The translations under genes were made by a program, and so were the position numbers. DNA of 64,000 nucleotides from Trogon surrucura (Eukaryota; Chordata; Aves; Trogoniformes; Trogonidae), in contig CM036617.1 in NCBI GenBank assembly GCA_020746105.1, forward strand, positions 147,936,578 through 148,000,577, given 5' to 3'. Positions 37,198 to 50,720 of this stretch are shown here, one piece after another. The number at the start of each line of letters is the position of its first letter. Position 1 is the stretch's first letter. The notes below the pieces were generated by a model. That model was not told the origin of the DNA. It searched no databases and saw only the letters and a list, made by a program, of their open reading frames with translations.

Positions 37198-38067
37198 CTG
37201 CAGAAAACGAAGAGCACAGCACCTGATACGTGGCAAATATGCTTATGATACCACAGAAGTCTCAGAAATGCTGTTTCTTTTGTGACTTAAAAACTTTCAT
37301 TCCTGAAACTAGGTATAAGCAATTACTCGCATTCATCAAATTTATAGTCCCTAGAAACTGTTCAACCTATTAGGTGTAGCTCAAGGCTGATTACTATGCA
37401 CACAACTTAAAATAAGATTTAGGTGTCCTTCAAACTCTTGGAAAGGATTTTTTTAAAAGTCCCTAGCTTATTTGGATAAAATGCATTTCAAACAAATTCA
37501 CCCAAAAGACCAGTAAGAAATTACAGTTTTATCAAAAAATTGCATAATTAGATTGGCTCACATTACTTTCTTGAAAAAATATCCGTATTTAATAAAGTGT
37601 ATAAATCAGACTGATGAAGAAGAAAATTTGCTCCCTGAAGACACAGCCTACGCCATCATCTTTTAGCCAGGAGTTAGCCATACACTATTTCATTTCACTT
37701 CACTCAGCTTTCTCAGTCTCTAGTTGTTGCTGAAGTATCAAAACATATGCACCACATAACACAATCTTTCTGTATCTAAGTTAACTCCTTCATTCCTTCC
37801 AGGACACATGCAGGTGCAGATTTCCATATATGTAAAAATCATCTAGACTGTTTCTGCCTTCACTTTTTACATATCAGAACATCTTTCTGTGCCATGTTCT
37901 GGTGTGTTTTGGTTTTAATATCAGTCCCAGATTCCAGGAAACTCCCTTTCTGTATGGTTTCACCTCATACACACAACAGCTAGAGGTAGAAGAGGTTATT
38001 CCCTTTACATTTTATAACTCAAGTTAGGGTTTGTAACCCAAGTAATCTCAGCAGAACATGGGACTGG
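37198..38067. other. Gene-free spacer
   Basis: AT-rich; no gene, repeat or transposon recognised. Confidence 0.5.
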
Positions 38068-38900
38068 CATAGAATCATTCAGGTTGGGAAAGACCCTTGG
38101 GATCATCAAGTCCAACCATTAACCCTACTCTACAAAGTTCACCCCTAAACCATATCCCCTAACACCACATCTAAACAATCTTTAAACACTTCCAGCGATG
38201 GTCACTCAATCACCTCCCTGGGCAGCCTATTCCAATGTCTGACTCTTCTTTCTGTGAAAAATCTTTTCCTAATGTCCAGTCTAAACCTACCCTGTTGCAG
38301 TTTGAAGCCATTCCCTCTTGTTCTATCGCTAATTACTTGCGAGAAGAGACCAGCACCAACCTCTCTACAATGTCCTTTCAGGTAGTTGTAGACAGTGATG
38401 CAGTATCCCTTAGCCTCCTCTTCTTCAAACTAAACAGCCCCACCTCCTTCACCAGCTCTTCATAAGATTTATTCTCCAGGCCCTTTACCAGCTTCGCTGC
38501 CCTCCTCTGCACTTGCTCCAGCACCTCAATAGTGCTCTTATATTGAGGTGCCCAAAAACAGACACAATACTCAAAAGTGTAGCCTCATCAGCGCCGAACA
38601 CAGGGGGACAGTCACCTCCCTACTTCTGCTGGTCACGCTATTTCTAATACAAGACAGGATGCTATTGGCTATCTTGGCCATCTGGGCACACTGCTGGCTC
38701 ATATTCAGCCACCTGCCAGACAACTTTCCAGACACACTTCCCCAAGCCTGTAGCGTTGCATGGAGTTCCTGTGGCCCAAGGGCAGGACCTGGGACTTGGC
38801 CTTGTTGAAGCTCACACTGATTGGTCCATTGATCCAATCTGTCCAAGTCTCTCTATACAGCAGATGTATCCAGCACCACAGCTGTCTCAGTAGGGCTGGG
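38068..38900 (-). mobile_element. CR1 LINE, older subfamily, minus strand
   Basis: The plus strand begins CATAGAATCATTCAGGTTGGG, then AAAGACCCTTGGGATCATCAAGTCCAACC, a different 3' UTR from the young copies. The complemented RT C-terminus follows in broken frames. Recognisable protein stretches on the minus strand include FNKAKSQVLPLGHRNSMQRY (near 38810), NMSQQCAQMAKIANSILSCI and RNSVTSRSREVTVPLCSAL. Several frameshifts and stops are present. The 5' truncation lies near 38900. No protein product is expected. Confidence 0.9.
38571..38900 (-). pseudogene. Decayed CR1 reverse transcriptase fragment
   Basis: Pieces of the RT thumb and C-terminal region in at least two frames: a part with the CRVLHLGH-like segment (here SQVLPLGH) and a part reading MSQQCAQMAKIANSILSC. 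The catalytic motifs A to C lie upstream of the truncation and are absent. Confidence 0.8.
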
Positions 38901-39764
38901 ACATCAGTGCTGGCCATGCCAGTCTGTTCCTCTCAACAAAAGAGCCCAAGGAAAATCATAGAGCTCATGAATTCGTCATTAGTTTTGTTCTTCCACGCTG
39001 AAAAGCCATCTTTGTTCTGTTTTGCTGCAAGGCAATTATTCCAGGATACCTTGCATCACCTGTATGCAGGTCAATTTATCCACTTTCACCCTGGAGTCAG
39101 GTAGCAAACCTCAAACAAATTCCATCTAATCAGCTTCCCAAGCTTAAGTTACTTTTTTTTTGTTCTTTTTAATTATTTGATTTTACTTGTAAAAATACCC
39201 CTTGGAACGTTTTTAATACTGGTCTCTAGAGACACAGCTTCCCCTTTTCAGCCTCTTTCTATTTGCATGAAGCAAACTTCAACACTCAGAGACTGCTCCT
39301 CCCACGTGCTGACCTTGGCATGCTCAAGTGACCCAAGTGAAAGGAGAAGGTTTTCACTTCAGACATGTGAGAAGCCGCTGCATAAAAGATGAAAAAAGGT
39401 ACTTGCCCTGCAACCGGTAGCACTAGGAAGATAAGGGCATGGTCAGACAGAATCCATAATAGTGCAACCGATAAACCAGCTATCTGCTATAGTTACCAGA
39501 TAATACATGAATCCAGTTGTTTAGCTTCTCACAAATAAATGGAGGCTCTGTTTGTTTCATTTAACACACTCCAGAAATAACTCAGTCTTCTGTTTCTTTA
39601 CCGTTTCCTGAATACTCATCAAGCTTTGGACAACAATTTGCTACCATTAGGTTATCAGCAAGTACTCCACCCCTGGCCTTCTCTCAAGATGACTGTAACA
39701 CGTCTGCAACCCAGTAATTTTGAATGGAAATTCTATTCAAGGACCAAAGGCATCAAATCAATGA

Positions 39765-39946
39765 CAGGTCATCACTGCTGTATCTCGAATACTATGTTCA
39801 GTTTTGGGCCCCTCAGTACAAGAAACACATTGAGGTGCCGGAGCATGTCCAAAGTAGGGCAACAAAACTAATGAAGGGTCTCAAGAACAAGTCCTTTGAA
39901 GAGCAGCTGAGGGAGCCGTGATTGTTTAGCCTGGAGAAAAGGATGC
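39765..39946 (+). mobile_element. Internal CR1 fragment, plus strand
   Basis: The translation around 39781-39920 reads [20 protein letters not shown], then [20 protein letters not shown] and QLREP. These match the CR1 RT C-terminal region (consensus-type [10 protein letters not shown] and YEERLREL). The nucleotide match continues to CTGGAGAAAAGGATG. Both the 5' part and the 3' terminus are missing, so this is the remains of an older insertion that lost its tail. It resembles the older subfamily seen at 38.1-38.9 kb, in opposite orientation. Confidence 0.88.
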
Positions 39947-41646
39947 CCATGTACCCCCATTCCCAATTCCCCGCTCACTTGCTTGAAGGCAAACCAAAGG
40001 GAAGATGATCAGTTCAGCAATTCGTTAAGCACGAACCCATAGGACTTCAATTTCCTACAGAATATTAAGGGAAAGTTTCCATATTCTCCAGCAAGTCTGT
40101 GGTCAATTACGAGCTAAGTCTTTACAGTGCCCACACGTTAATGGGTAAGCAGGAAGAAGAAAGCATACCACTGAAATAGGCTGAGACCTACAAGTATCTC
40201 ACCAGTAAAGGTGATGGTATTTTCCTGCATTTCCTGAACCTGTTCCAGCTCTCTTCCAGTGTTACCTCTCTTAAAATTATACTCAGGCTTCAGTGATTTC
40301 TGGTGCTGCATGTTCAGCCTCTGCTGCAGGCCAGCAGCACTGTTAATGTCATGGCGTCCAACTTGACTCAGAAATAAGGTGGGGAAAAAGAAATGGAAAA
40401 AAAAGACTGTCTTGCTCACAAAGCTCCCCTTCCTGCTATCAACTAGCTAAGCCATAGCAATGACAAGTAGTGGAAGGTCTAGTGAAAGACATCTGTGTGT
40501 AGAAAGCTGACGAACAGAAATAGTATCATGGGAACTTAAGCTCAGGTTGTTTCAAAGGACAGTGAAAGAAAGTGACTCATAGAGCCAAGTTTCATGCATT
40601 TGCACGTTTCAAGCCAAGCACGTAACCACTTACTGGTGCAAGTCTCTTCATTAACATAAACAAAACCATATATCATGCACACACTTATGGAGTAGTTTGT
40701 GTGTTTAAGATAATTTTTGGTTTCTCTTTAAGGGAACTCAATCACAGTTGACACTTCAGAGCTGCTAGTAGGTGACCTTACGTAGCATCTGTGTTGCAAT
40801 GCCTAGATGTGTTGCTAGGGTGAGCTAAGGAAAGGAGTTAAGCCTCAGCTCTAAATTTCCTGGCTTTTTTCAGCTCACGTCAGCCCTTATTGTTATTTCC
40901 ACATAGGGAAAGGAAGGTGCGATTAAGAGAAAGAATACTATTGCTCTCCTTGACTGTTTCTTGGCAGCTGGTGGATTTTGCTCAAAACCTTATCAGAAGG
41001 AACCTCTCTCACGCTTCTGCGGCATGCAGTGGAAGCATTTTCATCCACAGACAAAGATACATTGAAATTGAACTGTTCCACACTCCAGCATTACAGACAA
41101 CCTTCCTGTCAGCATGGGCTTGATCCCTCCAGCCAGCACAAGGGAAAGGAAGACTGAAGATGAATCTCTTCGAAGTAGCCCTTTACTTCAAGTACTCACT
41201 GGGAAACAAAACAAACTAGCACACACAGGCCGACAGATGATTCATTCCCAGCTCTACCACTACCTCGTTTTACCTTTCTTGGAAACACAACTCACCCAAT
41301 ATTTTTTCTTCTTTGCCTTCTTCCAGAAGGCCAGCTAATACTTGTTCATTTGCAGATGTCTGAATCCCACAACAACAAGACGTGCAAGATGTATTATGAA
41401 CAATTTCAAAGTCTACAGATGATGCTTGTTATCCCTGGTAGACAATAAAGAAGGTTAGCAATTAATCACTGTCTGCTATCTGCACTTAAAAAGTGGCAAT
41501 TATTGATACATGTGTTCCCACTTCAAGCACATTACTGAGAACTGCGGCTGGAGAGAAGTCTGGACCTCGACAAAACCTGAAAACATTAACTGGTCAAATA
41601 GCTTTTGAGGCCAGAGCACAAATACCGACTTCACTAATTGAAAAGA

Positions 41647-41658
41647 TGACGTCATTGG
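41647..41658. promoter_or_regulatory. Consensus CRE overlapping an inverted CCAAT box
   Basis: The palindromic CREB/ATF site TGACGTCA (41647-41654) overlaps ATTGG, the complement of CCAAT (41654-41658). The full eight-base CRE is rare in CpG-poor vertebrate DNA. No TATA box, initiator or CpG island is evident nearby, so a distal element is more likely than a promoter. Confidence 0.3.
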
Positions 41659-44600
41659 ACTGATTTATGAAAGGCACTGCTGATGTTTAGATTAGGAAAA
41701 TTTACTTGAGATGGCCAAAGTAAACTCCATGGCCTTTGTTTTGGATACTTCAGTTTATGAAGCTGTCATTTAAAAGAGCCATTAGAAATAAACAGATACG
41801 TGGTGATATAACCTATTGAAGAGGTCGGGGTGGTTCTCGGATTGTTTTGTTTTTAAACCCGCCTCGGACTGGCACAGCAGTGTTTCCTCCAAGCTCCCAC
41901 TCCTGTCCCTTCTCTAAAGTGAGAAATGTCCAATACAGCTTTCTGCCTAAAATACCACTAACGATAGCAGCATATGTTGTTTACAGTATGGGTCCACTCA
42001 GTGATCCAACATCTAAAAAGTAGGGAATACTCTATATTCCCAAGAGAAACAGGTTGAAAACATTCTCCCCAAGTCACATATGTTCCCTACGCCACAATTC
42101 AGGTAATTTCCACAGACTTCATGCTGTGACTGACAAGATTTAGTCAGACCAGTGAACTAAAACATTTGTGATGCCTGGAACTATTATTGGTTTATGGTGT
42201 TTTATTTTCTCAGCATTTTTTTTGACTATTTAATGTATTTGACTTTTATTATTTTATTCTGGCTGGAGACTAGACAGCAAATATGTTTTAGCCCAAATCT
42301 TGGAGCCTTCCTTGTTCCTCCATGCGACAACGAAACACACACTCTCCTGCACGCTGCAAAACAGCCTACATTGAAACAGGGCCAGGAACAGAAGCAACCC
42401 AGTGGCATCCATCCCCACAAGAAAGAGCAGAGACTAATCCAACATCTGAATGCCAGACACTTGTGTGCATATATGAAGAGAGAGAATAATACCGTGAACT
42501 CAATTTCTTCTGCATTTACATAGGCTTACATGCTTTACACAAACACACGGCATGAGAGCAAAAGCTGCTGTCCAGCTGAATGGGGGCTGTGAGAATCCAC
42601 TAGTGACGGCAGTGGATCCAAAAAAATTTATTGTCAAGGACATACAAGGTATCAGGCTCAGCTGCTCAACATAAAGCAAGAACGAAAAAGATTTGAAAAA
42701 ATGCGTGACTGCTTACACAGAATGTAGCCTTCAGAAGGAGTCGCCTCTAAAGAGCATCTACAGGGACTTGAGACAATTATACAAAGTTTTGTGCGAGACA
42801 GAAGCAGGAAGATAAATATTCAGAAGAATAGAGGACTAAACAGAAAAGTAGTAAATACCATAGCTGTTTCGTAATAAGGCAAAGAAAAAAAACAGGCAGA
42901 AGGGAAAAGGAAAAGCAGCTGAAGGAGGACATCTGTTTCAATCATTTCGTAGGACAGCAGAAAGAGAAATTATCTAAATGATGGTTTGGGGGCCAGAAGC
43001 TCTTGCATATGGTGGGCCCCAAGACCCTGTTATTCACTGCCACAGTAAAAATGACATGAACTAGATGCCTGAGAAGTATCACAAGGTTACATTCAACCTG
43101 GAATAATCTATTAATACTGCGATGACAAAACAAATCAGTGGACTGAAAATGGACAATTTAAATTATGTTACATACCACTTCATTGGCTTCAGAAAAAGCT
43201 TCAGGTCTACCAAACTCCCTCCCTGCCTAAAATAATTAGATACATACTGATTTTAAATGGTCCCTAATAGCCAGACAACTAAAATGTGTACAGCTTTGTA
43301 TTCTCTACTGTGAGCTTCCAACAGCAGTATGCACAATCTCCCTCCACACCACTGAAATATCTGTGTTCCTGGTCTACAGGGCTTCCCTATGGATCTCAAT
43401 TCTACAGTACCTTGTGGGGAAAGCAGACATTCACTCGTATTTACCAACCTCACTGTGTACTGCTTACACTCTCAGAATGCACTCAATATACCATATTCAA
43501 AGGTAGGTATCATCCTTTATAAAATATCAGAAAAAAGGAATCAATGAAATAACCCAGGTCATACTGGGATGCTCATGAACACATTAAAACAGTACATTCT
43601 ATTGATAGGCATATTGAATTGATTTAAAGCCTTTGCCTTCCAGGTGTTGCACTCTGAAGTATGAGGTACCCTAAACCAGCGTTGCTTGTAAGGCATGCTC
43701 TTGAATACGCTGTTGGCATCAAATGTTTTCTGAAATTATAAAAAAAGTGTTGCTATTTTTAACCTCCAAAGACATTCACCTGTCCTTGGCGGGGCTTCTC
43801 TTCAGGAAAAAGGGAGAAGGAATATTTGTGTAAGGGAAATTTTCCACCTTACTACAAATGCAAGCAAAAAAAGCAAGCAGACCTCAAATTTTTCAGCTTT
43901 TATAATCCTTAGTAGAATTTAAATCACCACACAAGTAATTCCTGCGAATTTTTGATAAGTATTAACTGCTGAGGGGAAAATAGACTTGTCTAGAGAGGAT
44001 TGTTGTGTTTTCTACCCATTGAACCACAGTAGTGTAGACACCGAAGATGTTACATCTAAAACTTCAGTTGGTTTCAGTGGTTTACACTGAATTTCCAATC
44101 AACATATCTGTTTTAATCAATCAGTAAGCAGCTTGCCAAGTCCTAGTACAGTACAGGAAATTTCACACATGTTATTCCAAATAGGAATTAAATAAGTGAG
44201 AAAATTTAAACAAAACCAGACGAAAACAACCAAACTCCCCCCCCCCCCCAACTTCCCAAAAGCAAGCTCTGAGGGAGTACAAAAAGTAATTTCAAATATT
44301 AAAAAAAAAAATCAACAATACAACAGTACAACCAAACCAAGCAAAATCCAAAACATAAAACCCCAGGAGGAGTCCTCAGCTGGAAAGAGCCAACGTACCA
44401 TAAGCATCTGATTAGGTTTTTTCAGTACTAAAAATCTGCGTGGCTGTGATAGTGAAAGTTACTAGACACAAGATTTCTCAGGTCTGAAAGCATAGTTGCA
44501 GTGACATCTCAAAAGTCTCTCTCAGGGCCACAATAAACTCAAAGGTTTGTCAGTCCCAGTGCCTATGAGTAAGCGAAAGCCCAGACAACAAACCAAGGTG

Positions 44601-47283
44601 TAGTTAAATTTTCTCCTTTAACAATACATCTATCAATCAAAATCCCTGTGAGAATGGACAAGGTAAAGAATTCTAGCATCTGGGTCATACTTTCATTTAA
44701 CACCATTTTTTAAAGTAGAGTCAAAAATCTAAATCCAATCTAACTTAAACTTTCATTGGACACAAGTCGCTTCCATCAGGAAGTTGAGCTTAAACAGTTT
44801 TTAAAGAAGTGCTGGAGCTAAGAAAGCGTGGTATATCAAAAAGTGCAATCACAGGTCAAACCTGGAAGGGTCCCCATGAGCAAAGACAACAGGCTCCCCG
44901 TGTTTGGCTCCTAGAAGCCTTTGCTGCTGAGGGTACTCTGAGCTCTTACTGATGTTTGCACCATGGGGCCATTTAAAACACCACTCACCTGTGGATTCTG
45001 TGCTGTCTGTGCACATCTGATGCTTCCTCTTCTCCACCCTCTCCCAACTTCCCTCCCCTACTTGGACACCTGGATTTAAGAAACTGATAGAAATTTCAGA
45101 CCTGTATCATTCTCTCCATGGTAACTAAAACTGCCTAACTGATCAAACGACAGGCTTTTGTTTGCTTTCTGGATGAGGAAAGGAAAAATAATTGGGCATC
45201 TTCATTCAAGGGAAATAGTGCAAAGGCATGGCTTTATTTGGAGCTACTATTTTTATTATTTACACAGAAAATAAGGTATTTTTAAATAGTACACAAAGTA
45301 ATTAACATGTTTAAGAGTTATTTATCTTCTAGAAATTTTTGAAATTTTATCAAAAGTAACCTCCCTCAACAAACTCCACTTCCTGTGATCTTTCACCTCA
45401 GATTTGACAGAATTTGAGTAGCAGCAATGTCTTCCTGAGTTTAACATTTGCAAAAAGTCCTTAAGATGAGAACTTAAAGCTCCAGTATTATCTATAAAAG
45501 ATTATGCTGATCCTCAGCATATACCTATAAAACTTTTTTGCAGACATTTAATAATTCATCCCTACAACAGGAAGACAGAAGGCCGTTTTCAAGCCTACTC
45601 AGCAAATTGTCAGCAGAGGCAAGATTAAAATTTTCACTCTTCTAATGCTGAATTTAGGAAATTCACTGTTAGAATGGCATGGCTTAAAAAAAAAAAAAAA
45701 GTCTCCTTCAAAACAGACACACTCACTCCCATCAAAAAATGCCAAATAGCATTCCATTAAGCCTTCCAAAAAAAACCTTCTGGAGCGAGAATAAGGAAAA
45801 ATTTCAGCTCTGAATTGCCTGCAAGTTCACAGCTCCTGTTTTCACATACTTCTAACAAAGATCTTCATTACATAACTGCAATGTTGTTCTTGCCATAGGA
45901 AATCTTTCAAATGACTTCCACGTTGCATGTGGCAGGTCATGCCCTCCCTGGAACAAACCGACAGCTCCTGCAAAGCTGTGCTTCAGCTAACAGCAAACGG
46001 TTATTGACTTCCATATCCCTCAAAAGCCTTCACACTAATTTCACAGATACACTGCAGTTGTGCCTGTTCCAATCTAGCAAACTTCAGCTTGATTTTCCTC
46101 AATTCCCAGTTAAAAAAAAAAAAAAAGGCAAAAAAAAGCCCTACTTGATTGGCTACACTTACCACTACAACCAATACACTGAATCATGAGCAATCGGTGT
46201 CAATGGACACTGTGCTACAGCTGCACCCATTTAAAAACACAGCTGCTCAAGAAATAAAAGCACATTCTTTTCATCCAGCCACAAAACTTTCAGAAACATG
46301 AGTGACAAATCTGCCTAAGTGGATATTTATTAGCAACACTAAGGGCTCCTCCTTAGATCCTTAGCGTTTTGTTCCAAGCTCAAATCTTCTCTCAGCCTAA
46401 AATTACTCATTTTTGTGACTACCCCAGCTTCCACAAGCAGCTGCTTTTGCCAAACATTAATAATAACTATTTGTATTCAAATTCATCATATACTAAGTGT
46501 TGACCATACACTTCAGTGTGCTGTATAAGGCCTCCAAACGCCAGCTGCTCTACAGAGCTGTTCTCCGGCCTACAAGAAGCCCATCTCACCAAAGCCCACG
46601 ATGCCACAGTCTCAAAGCCCGGCTTTAGTGTGAGCATCTGCGTTTGTGGCAAAGGAGGAGATTTTACTTTTTCCCATGGCCTCTGTGTCATATCCTGCTT
46701 CTCAGAGTCCTCCCATTCCCCTAAACATGACTTATCTCTCCAGCACTTCTCTTTCTCAGACTCCAGGCTGACTATCCTGCTGACAATGAAGTAGCGTGAA
46801 TACCAGCTTTGCACAGAATTAGATAAAGATTTCAAACCACGCTCTGCTGTTTCCTGGGGTTTCAGTACGGTAATGCTCACAAATAAACACTTGAGAATCT
46901 GAGGTTTGTAAAGTGTTTTGCTATCCTAAGATAAAAAGTTTTATGCAGAAGTACTGTTTATTTGTTGTAATAGGGTTTAGTTCAAATAAACCTTGTAAGG
47001 GATTGAGGTAAAAAAGTATGTGCTTGCAAGACTAGACTCTAAAATGACTAAAATATGTTTCCACATTAAAAGTTACAGATGCACAAGACAAGACCAAACT
47101 CTGCTGCCCTTAATCAAGCAAGCTGACCCTAAAGCTACTGCAAGTCTAAAACAGTTTATCAGAGGAAGAAATTGGAGCTTTGACATGGCAGTGTACGGAA
47201 ACTGTGTGGCAATCACCCCACATAAAAGTATTTACATATGAGTCTAAGAAAGATGCTGCAACAGTACCGAAGTTGCGGTGACA

Positions 47284-47322
47284 TTTGGTGGGTTTGGTTT
47301 GGTTGGAGTTTTTTGGTGGTTT
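47284..47322. repeat. TTTGG-type pentamer tract
   Basis: TTTGGTGGGTTTGGTTTGG, then TTGGAGTTTTTTGGTGG: low complexity, same class as the tracts at 15172 and 30926. Confidence 0.65.
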
Positions 47323-49604
47323 CTTTTCTTCCCTGGAAATAATCCAGGGACAGCATATGGAAAATAGAACAACAATTAAAAAAAGGAGGATTGTTCCTGA
47401 GAAAAACAATATTCCCAACACAGCTACACGCGGCTCAGGAAATGGACGACTGACTGATCCCTGCTCAGGAAAGATTTTATCAATGAATAGCTTTTTGGGT
47501 TTACAATCAACATTATTGCAGAAGGGTGGAGGAAGACAATGCAGATTATCGTATCTGCTGTATTATTTCTCAACTTTACACAAGAGATTTAAAATACTGA
47601 TATCTAAATGCTGGCCATTAGTATGCAAAAACCCTTTTAAGGAGGAACACAGAGCACGAGTGAGTATCTGTTAAGCAGTTCCATCTGCTGAAGCCAGTGG
47701 TCCAAGCAGCCTCTGTGTAATCTGAAGCCTTTTCCAAACACACGCTTTGCCCTGCTAGCCAGAAAATAAATACGAGATGCGCTCACATTTGGCCCCAAAT
47801 TAAAGCCTAGAAATTATTAAGGATTATAGCGAATATTAATAAAAACAATCTTGTTTATTTTTAACCCCACAATCCTCCTCTGAACACAAAGGCTAGAGCA
47901 AAAATTGTCTCAGTGTTTATTCATAACCAGACAAAAAAATTGTGTACAAGGCTGCCAAAACCAGGTCACCAAGTAGTCCCAGAACAGGGAAACCCAAAAG
48001 CACCACTGGGTGAAGTCCTGGAAGTGAGCAGACAAGTCAGGACGAGGGAGGGGGGAGCACAAGTGACTAAAATCAGGGCTCAGTGCCAAGTCTGAGCTCA
48101 ATTCTGTTCTCCAGTATGTAGGCACGCATCATTACTTTGTAAAACGGACTACTGTGTTTACACACAAAAGCAGCAGTAGCTAGCTTCAGAAGATTCATTA
48201 ATAAATATGCCAGAAGATGCATGCAAATTCAGCATTATACAGAGTCCTTTCTGGACTCAAGGGTGAAGAACTCGCTTTCCACTAAAAACAACTGTGTCAG
48301 AACTGCACAGGCAACAACGATTCCATATTTTGCTATTCTAAACTGACTGAAGGTGGTCTTGGCTACAAACTTAAGGCTCACATTATTTGGCTCAGTTCAA
48401 ATATTCCCCAAGTCCAGCCCACAGATCTCAGAAATGGGTCTCCTCATTTTTAATTCCCTCCTTTTTGAAAACAGAAGGCAGTGAATCAGGCATGCAACTG
48501 GAAGGAGACTAGCTAACTTTATGAAGTATTCTTCATAACACAAGGTATCACAAGAGGTTTCAAAACTGCTTTTCCAACACACATCATTATTAACTTCCAG
48601 AAGCATACTGTTTCCACAAGTACAGAGTTAGAAGATGATACACACTTTTTTAATTGGATGATCTGATGTAGTGCAGGTGTTGAATAAAGAAACATGGAAG
48701 CCTATGAACTGGGCTTGCCCTAAGGCACAAGTCCTTTTATGTGCTTAGATCGCTACAGCCACTTCTCCAACCACTTGTGTATCTCTTTCAAACACACGGA
48801 CCCACTCTAAATGCGTTTGCTACCTTTGCAAATTAAATGTATTCCATTTGTCAACTAAAAATCCAACAATTTCCAATTGAAATGCTGAGAATGAAGACTG
48901 GATAGATGGACGGCATGTATACTCAGAAATAACTACTTATCTAAAGGGAATGTGGTTTGTACTAGGACAAAAAATCAGCACGTCAGTTCAACAGCAATTT
49001 TACACATACTGCAAGAAAATGCATATTTCAGTAGGATTGTGAGGTATGAGCTAGAGTTTTTGAACTAAGGTTAAATTCTTTTTATGAAGACAAGTATTAA
49101 GAAATCGTCTTTGCCTTGAAGAGGGATCTAAAAACAGGCAGAACAAAGCAGTTAAGAAGTAAACAGTAACACGTGTATTATATTCAACCTCATCTAATTC
49201 TTTGAGTCAGTGAACAGACACAAACCATTACTGTCACAGGTACATTATATATTACATTTTTTGTCACCTTAGTCTATGAACTCTAGGATAAAATTCTCTC
49301 TTAAGGAATGTATTCCATATTTAAAAAGAAATGTTGCCACACCACAGTTCCATACAGGTAGAACTGGGTTCAGTCATCCCTGGCAAAGTGAAAAGCCTGT
49401 GGACTTTTACCATCAGCCCACTTTACGCAGCACATGTGCTTTACAAGCAAGAGTAGCAGTCCCCTGACTGTTTAAAATTCCCAGTTCCAATAAAACTGCA
49501 TCAACAGTACATTTGGACCAGCACGCGAGCCATTTGAAAACTCTCAGGGAAGATTTTCAAGCTCTCTTTGTTACATTTGCTTGGGTTGCTGTTTAAATCC
49601 AGTC

Positions 49605-49740
49605 TTCGAGGCTTTGGCACTCCGGGGACTCGACGGAGTCTGGCACGGGGTCACTCCTGCTGCGAAGCGGCTGCCAGAGGCTCGGCTGGAGAGCCGGTAG
49701 GGAGAGCACTCTCGCCACCCGGAGAGAGCCGAACGGCCCA
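49605..49740. other. Compact CpG-rich cluster
   Basis: Thirteen CpGs lie in about 136 bp; with the local C and G content, observed over expected is near one by hand count. This is the densest CpG cluster in the window. It follows a T-rich stretch ending AAATCCAG, an acceptor-like site on the plus strand. Long open frames exist on both strands across it (plus 49568-49831, minus 49571-49963), but neither translation is recognised. It could be a small CpG island, an exon or a GC-rich regulatory element. Confidence 0.35.
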
Positions 49741-50574
49741 AACCTGCACCAGCCCATTCATGCACTTTCAAGGGCAACCCGGTCAGCTGCCATTTTTTTG
49801 GTATCGTTTTAAAACAGGACTGGCTTTTTAATGGTTTTGCTAAAACAACACCGAAAAGCTGTTCGTCACGTTTGAGACCACCAGTGTCACAATCTGAGAC
49901 GGCATACTCTGTTATTCCTGCTATTTGACATGTTTTCCCTTTGCCCTGAGACATTCTTTCCATTGAATTCGCAACAGAACGAACATAAAACAGACCTTTT
50001 TAAAAAAAAAAAAAAAGAAAAAGCAATTACTCTGAAATAATAACAAACAGACAAAGCCATAGTAATTTCTGTTGGCATAAGACAAATTAGCGGAATTTAA
50101 CACATAGCCTGATGAGTACCTCCGACCAAAGAATTAACCATACACAGATGAAAAGATAAGGACTAATTGTTGCCAGATAAAAATTCTTACTGAAGCTAAA
50201 AGTAATCAAGTTTCAAGGAAGGTTTCAAGCAAACACTAAAAGCATTGCAATGCTTGCCGAGTTCCACGCTTTTTCAGTAAGTCAGGAATTAGAAACTTGT
50301 TTGGTTTATGAAGAGGAATGCATAACATGCTTGACCCATGATAGGGGAGAATTGGAACATATCACACCATATGTCCTTTCCAGACCTAAGATTTTAAGAT
50401 GGCTGGATACTGAAAGCAAGACGATCCAGATGGTTATTTGTCAGCCTGCTATCCTGCTCTTGTGATTCCTCCTTTGATTCCTAATTTAGTGTATTTTCTA
50501 CCAGCTTCTTTTGTTCTCCCAGCTGCAAATGAAACATGGTCTCAGGGAAGAGTACCTTATTTCAGAGCTCTAAG

Positions 50575-50720
50575 TTTGATGTAATTTGTTGGTGAAACAG
50601 GGTAATATTTTTAGTGATCAATTAATCTGCTTGGCATTCTGAAATGCCCAATTACATGGTTAACATAAGCATGTCGAGAGCTTGAAAGCAGAGCTAAATG
50701 AGTTAATGAAATTCTCTGAC
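50575..50720. promoter_or_regulatory. Homeodomain-site-rich patch, possible conserved element
   Basis: It contains several ATTA/TAAT cores (ATCAATTAATCTG, CCCAATTACATGG, GAGTTAATGAAATT) with TGATGTAAT and GGTTAACAT nearby and no simple repeats. This composition is common in conserved developmental enhancers. Conservation cannot be tested here, so the call is a guess from motif density. Confidence 0.15.

Noticed and set aside
44849-45037. Minus-strand frame ending at a strong GTGAGT donor
   Set aside because: The upstream sequence is purine-rich without an acceptor, and nothing supports a first exon.
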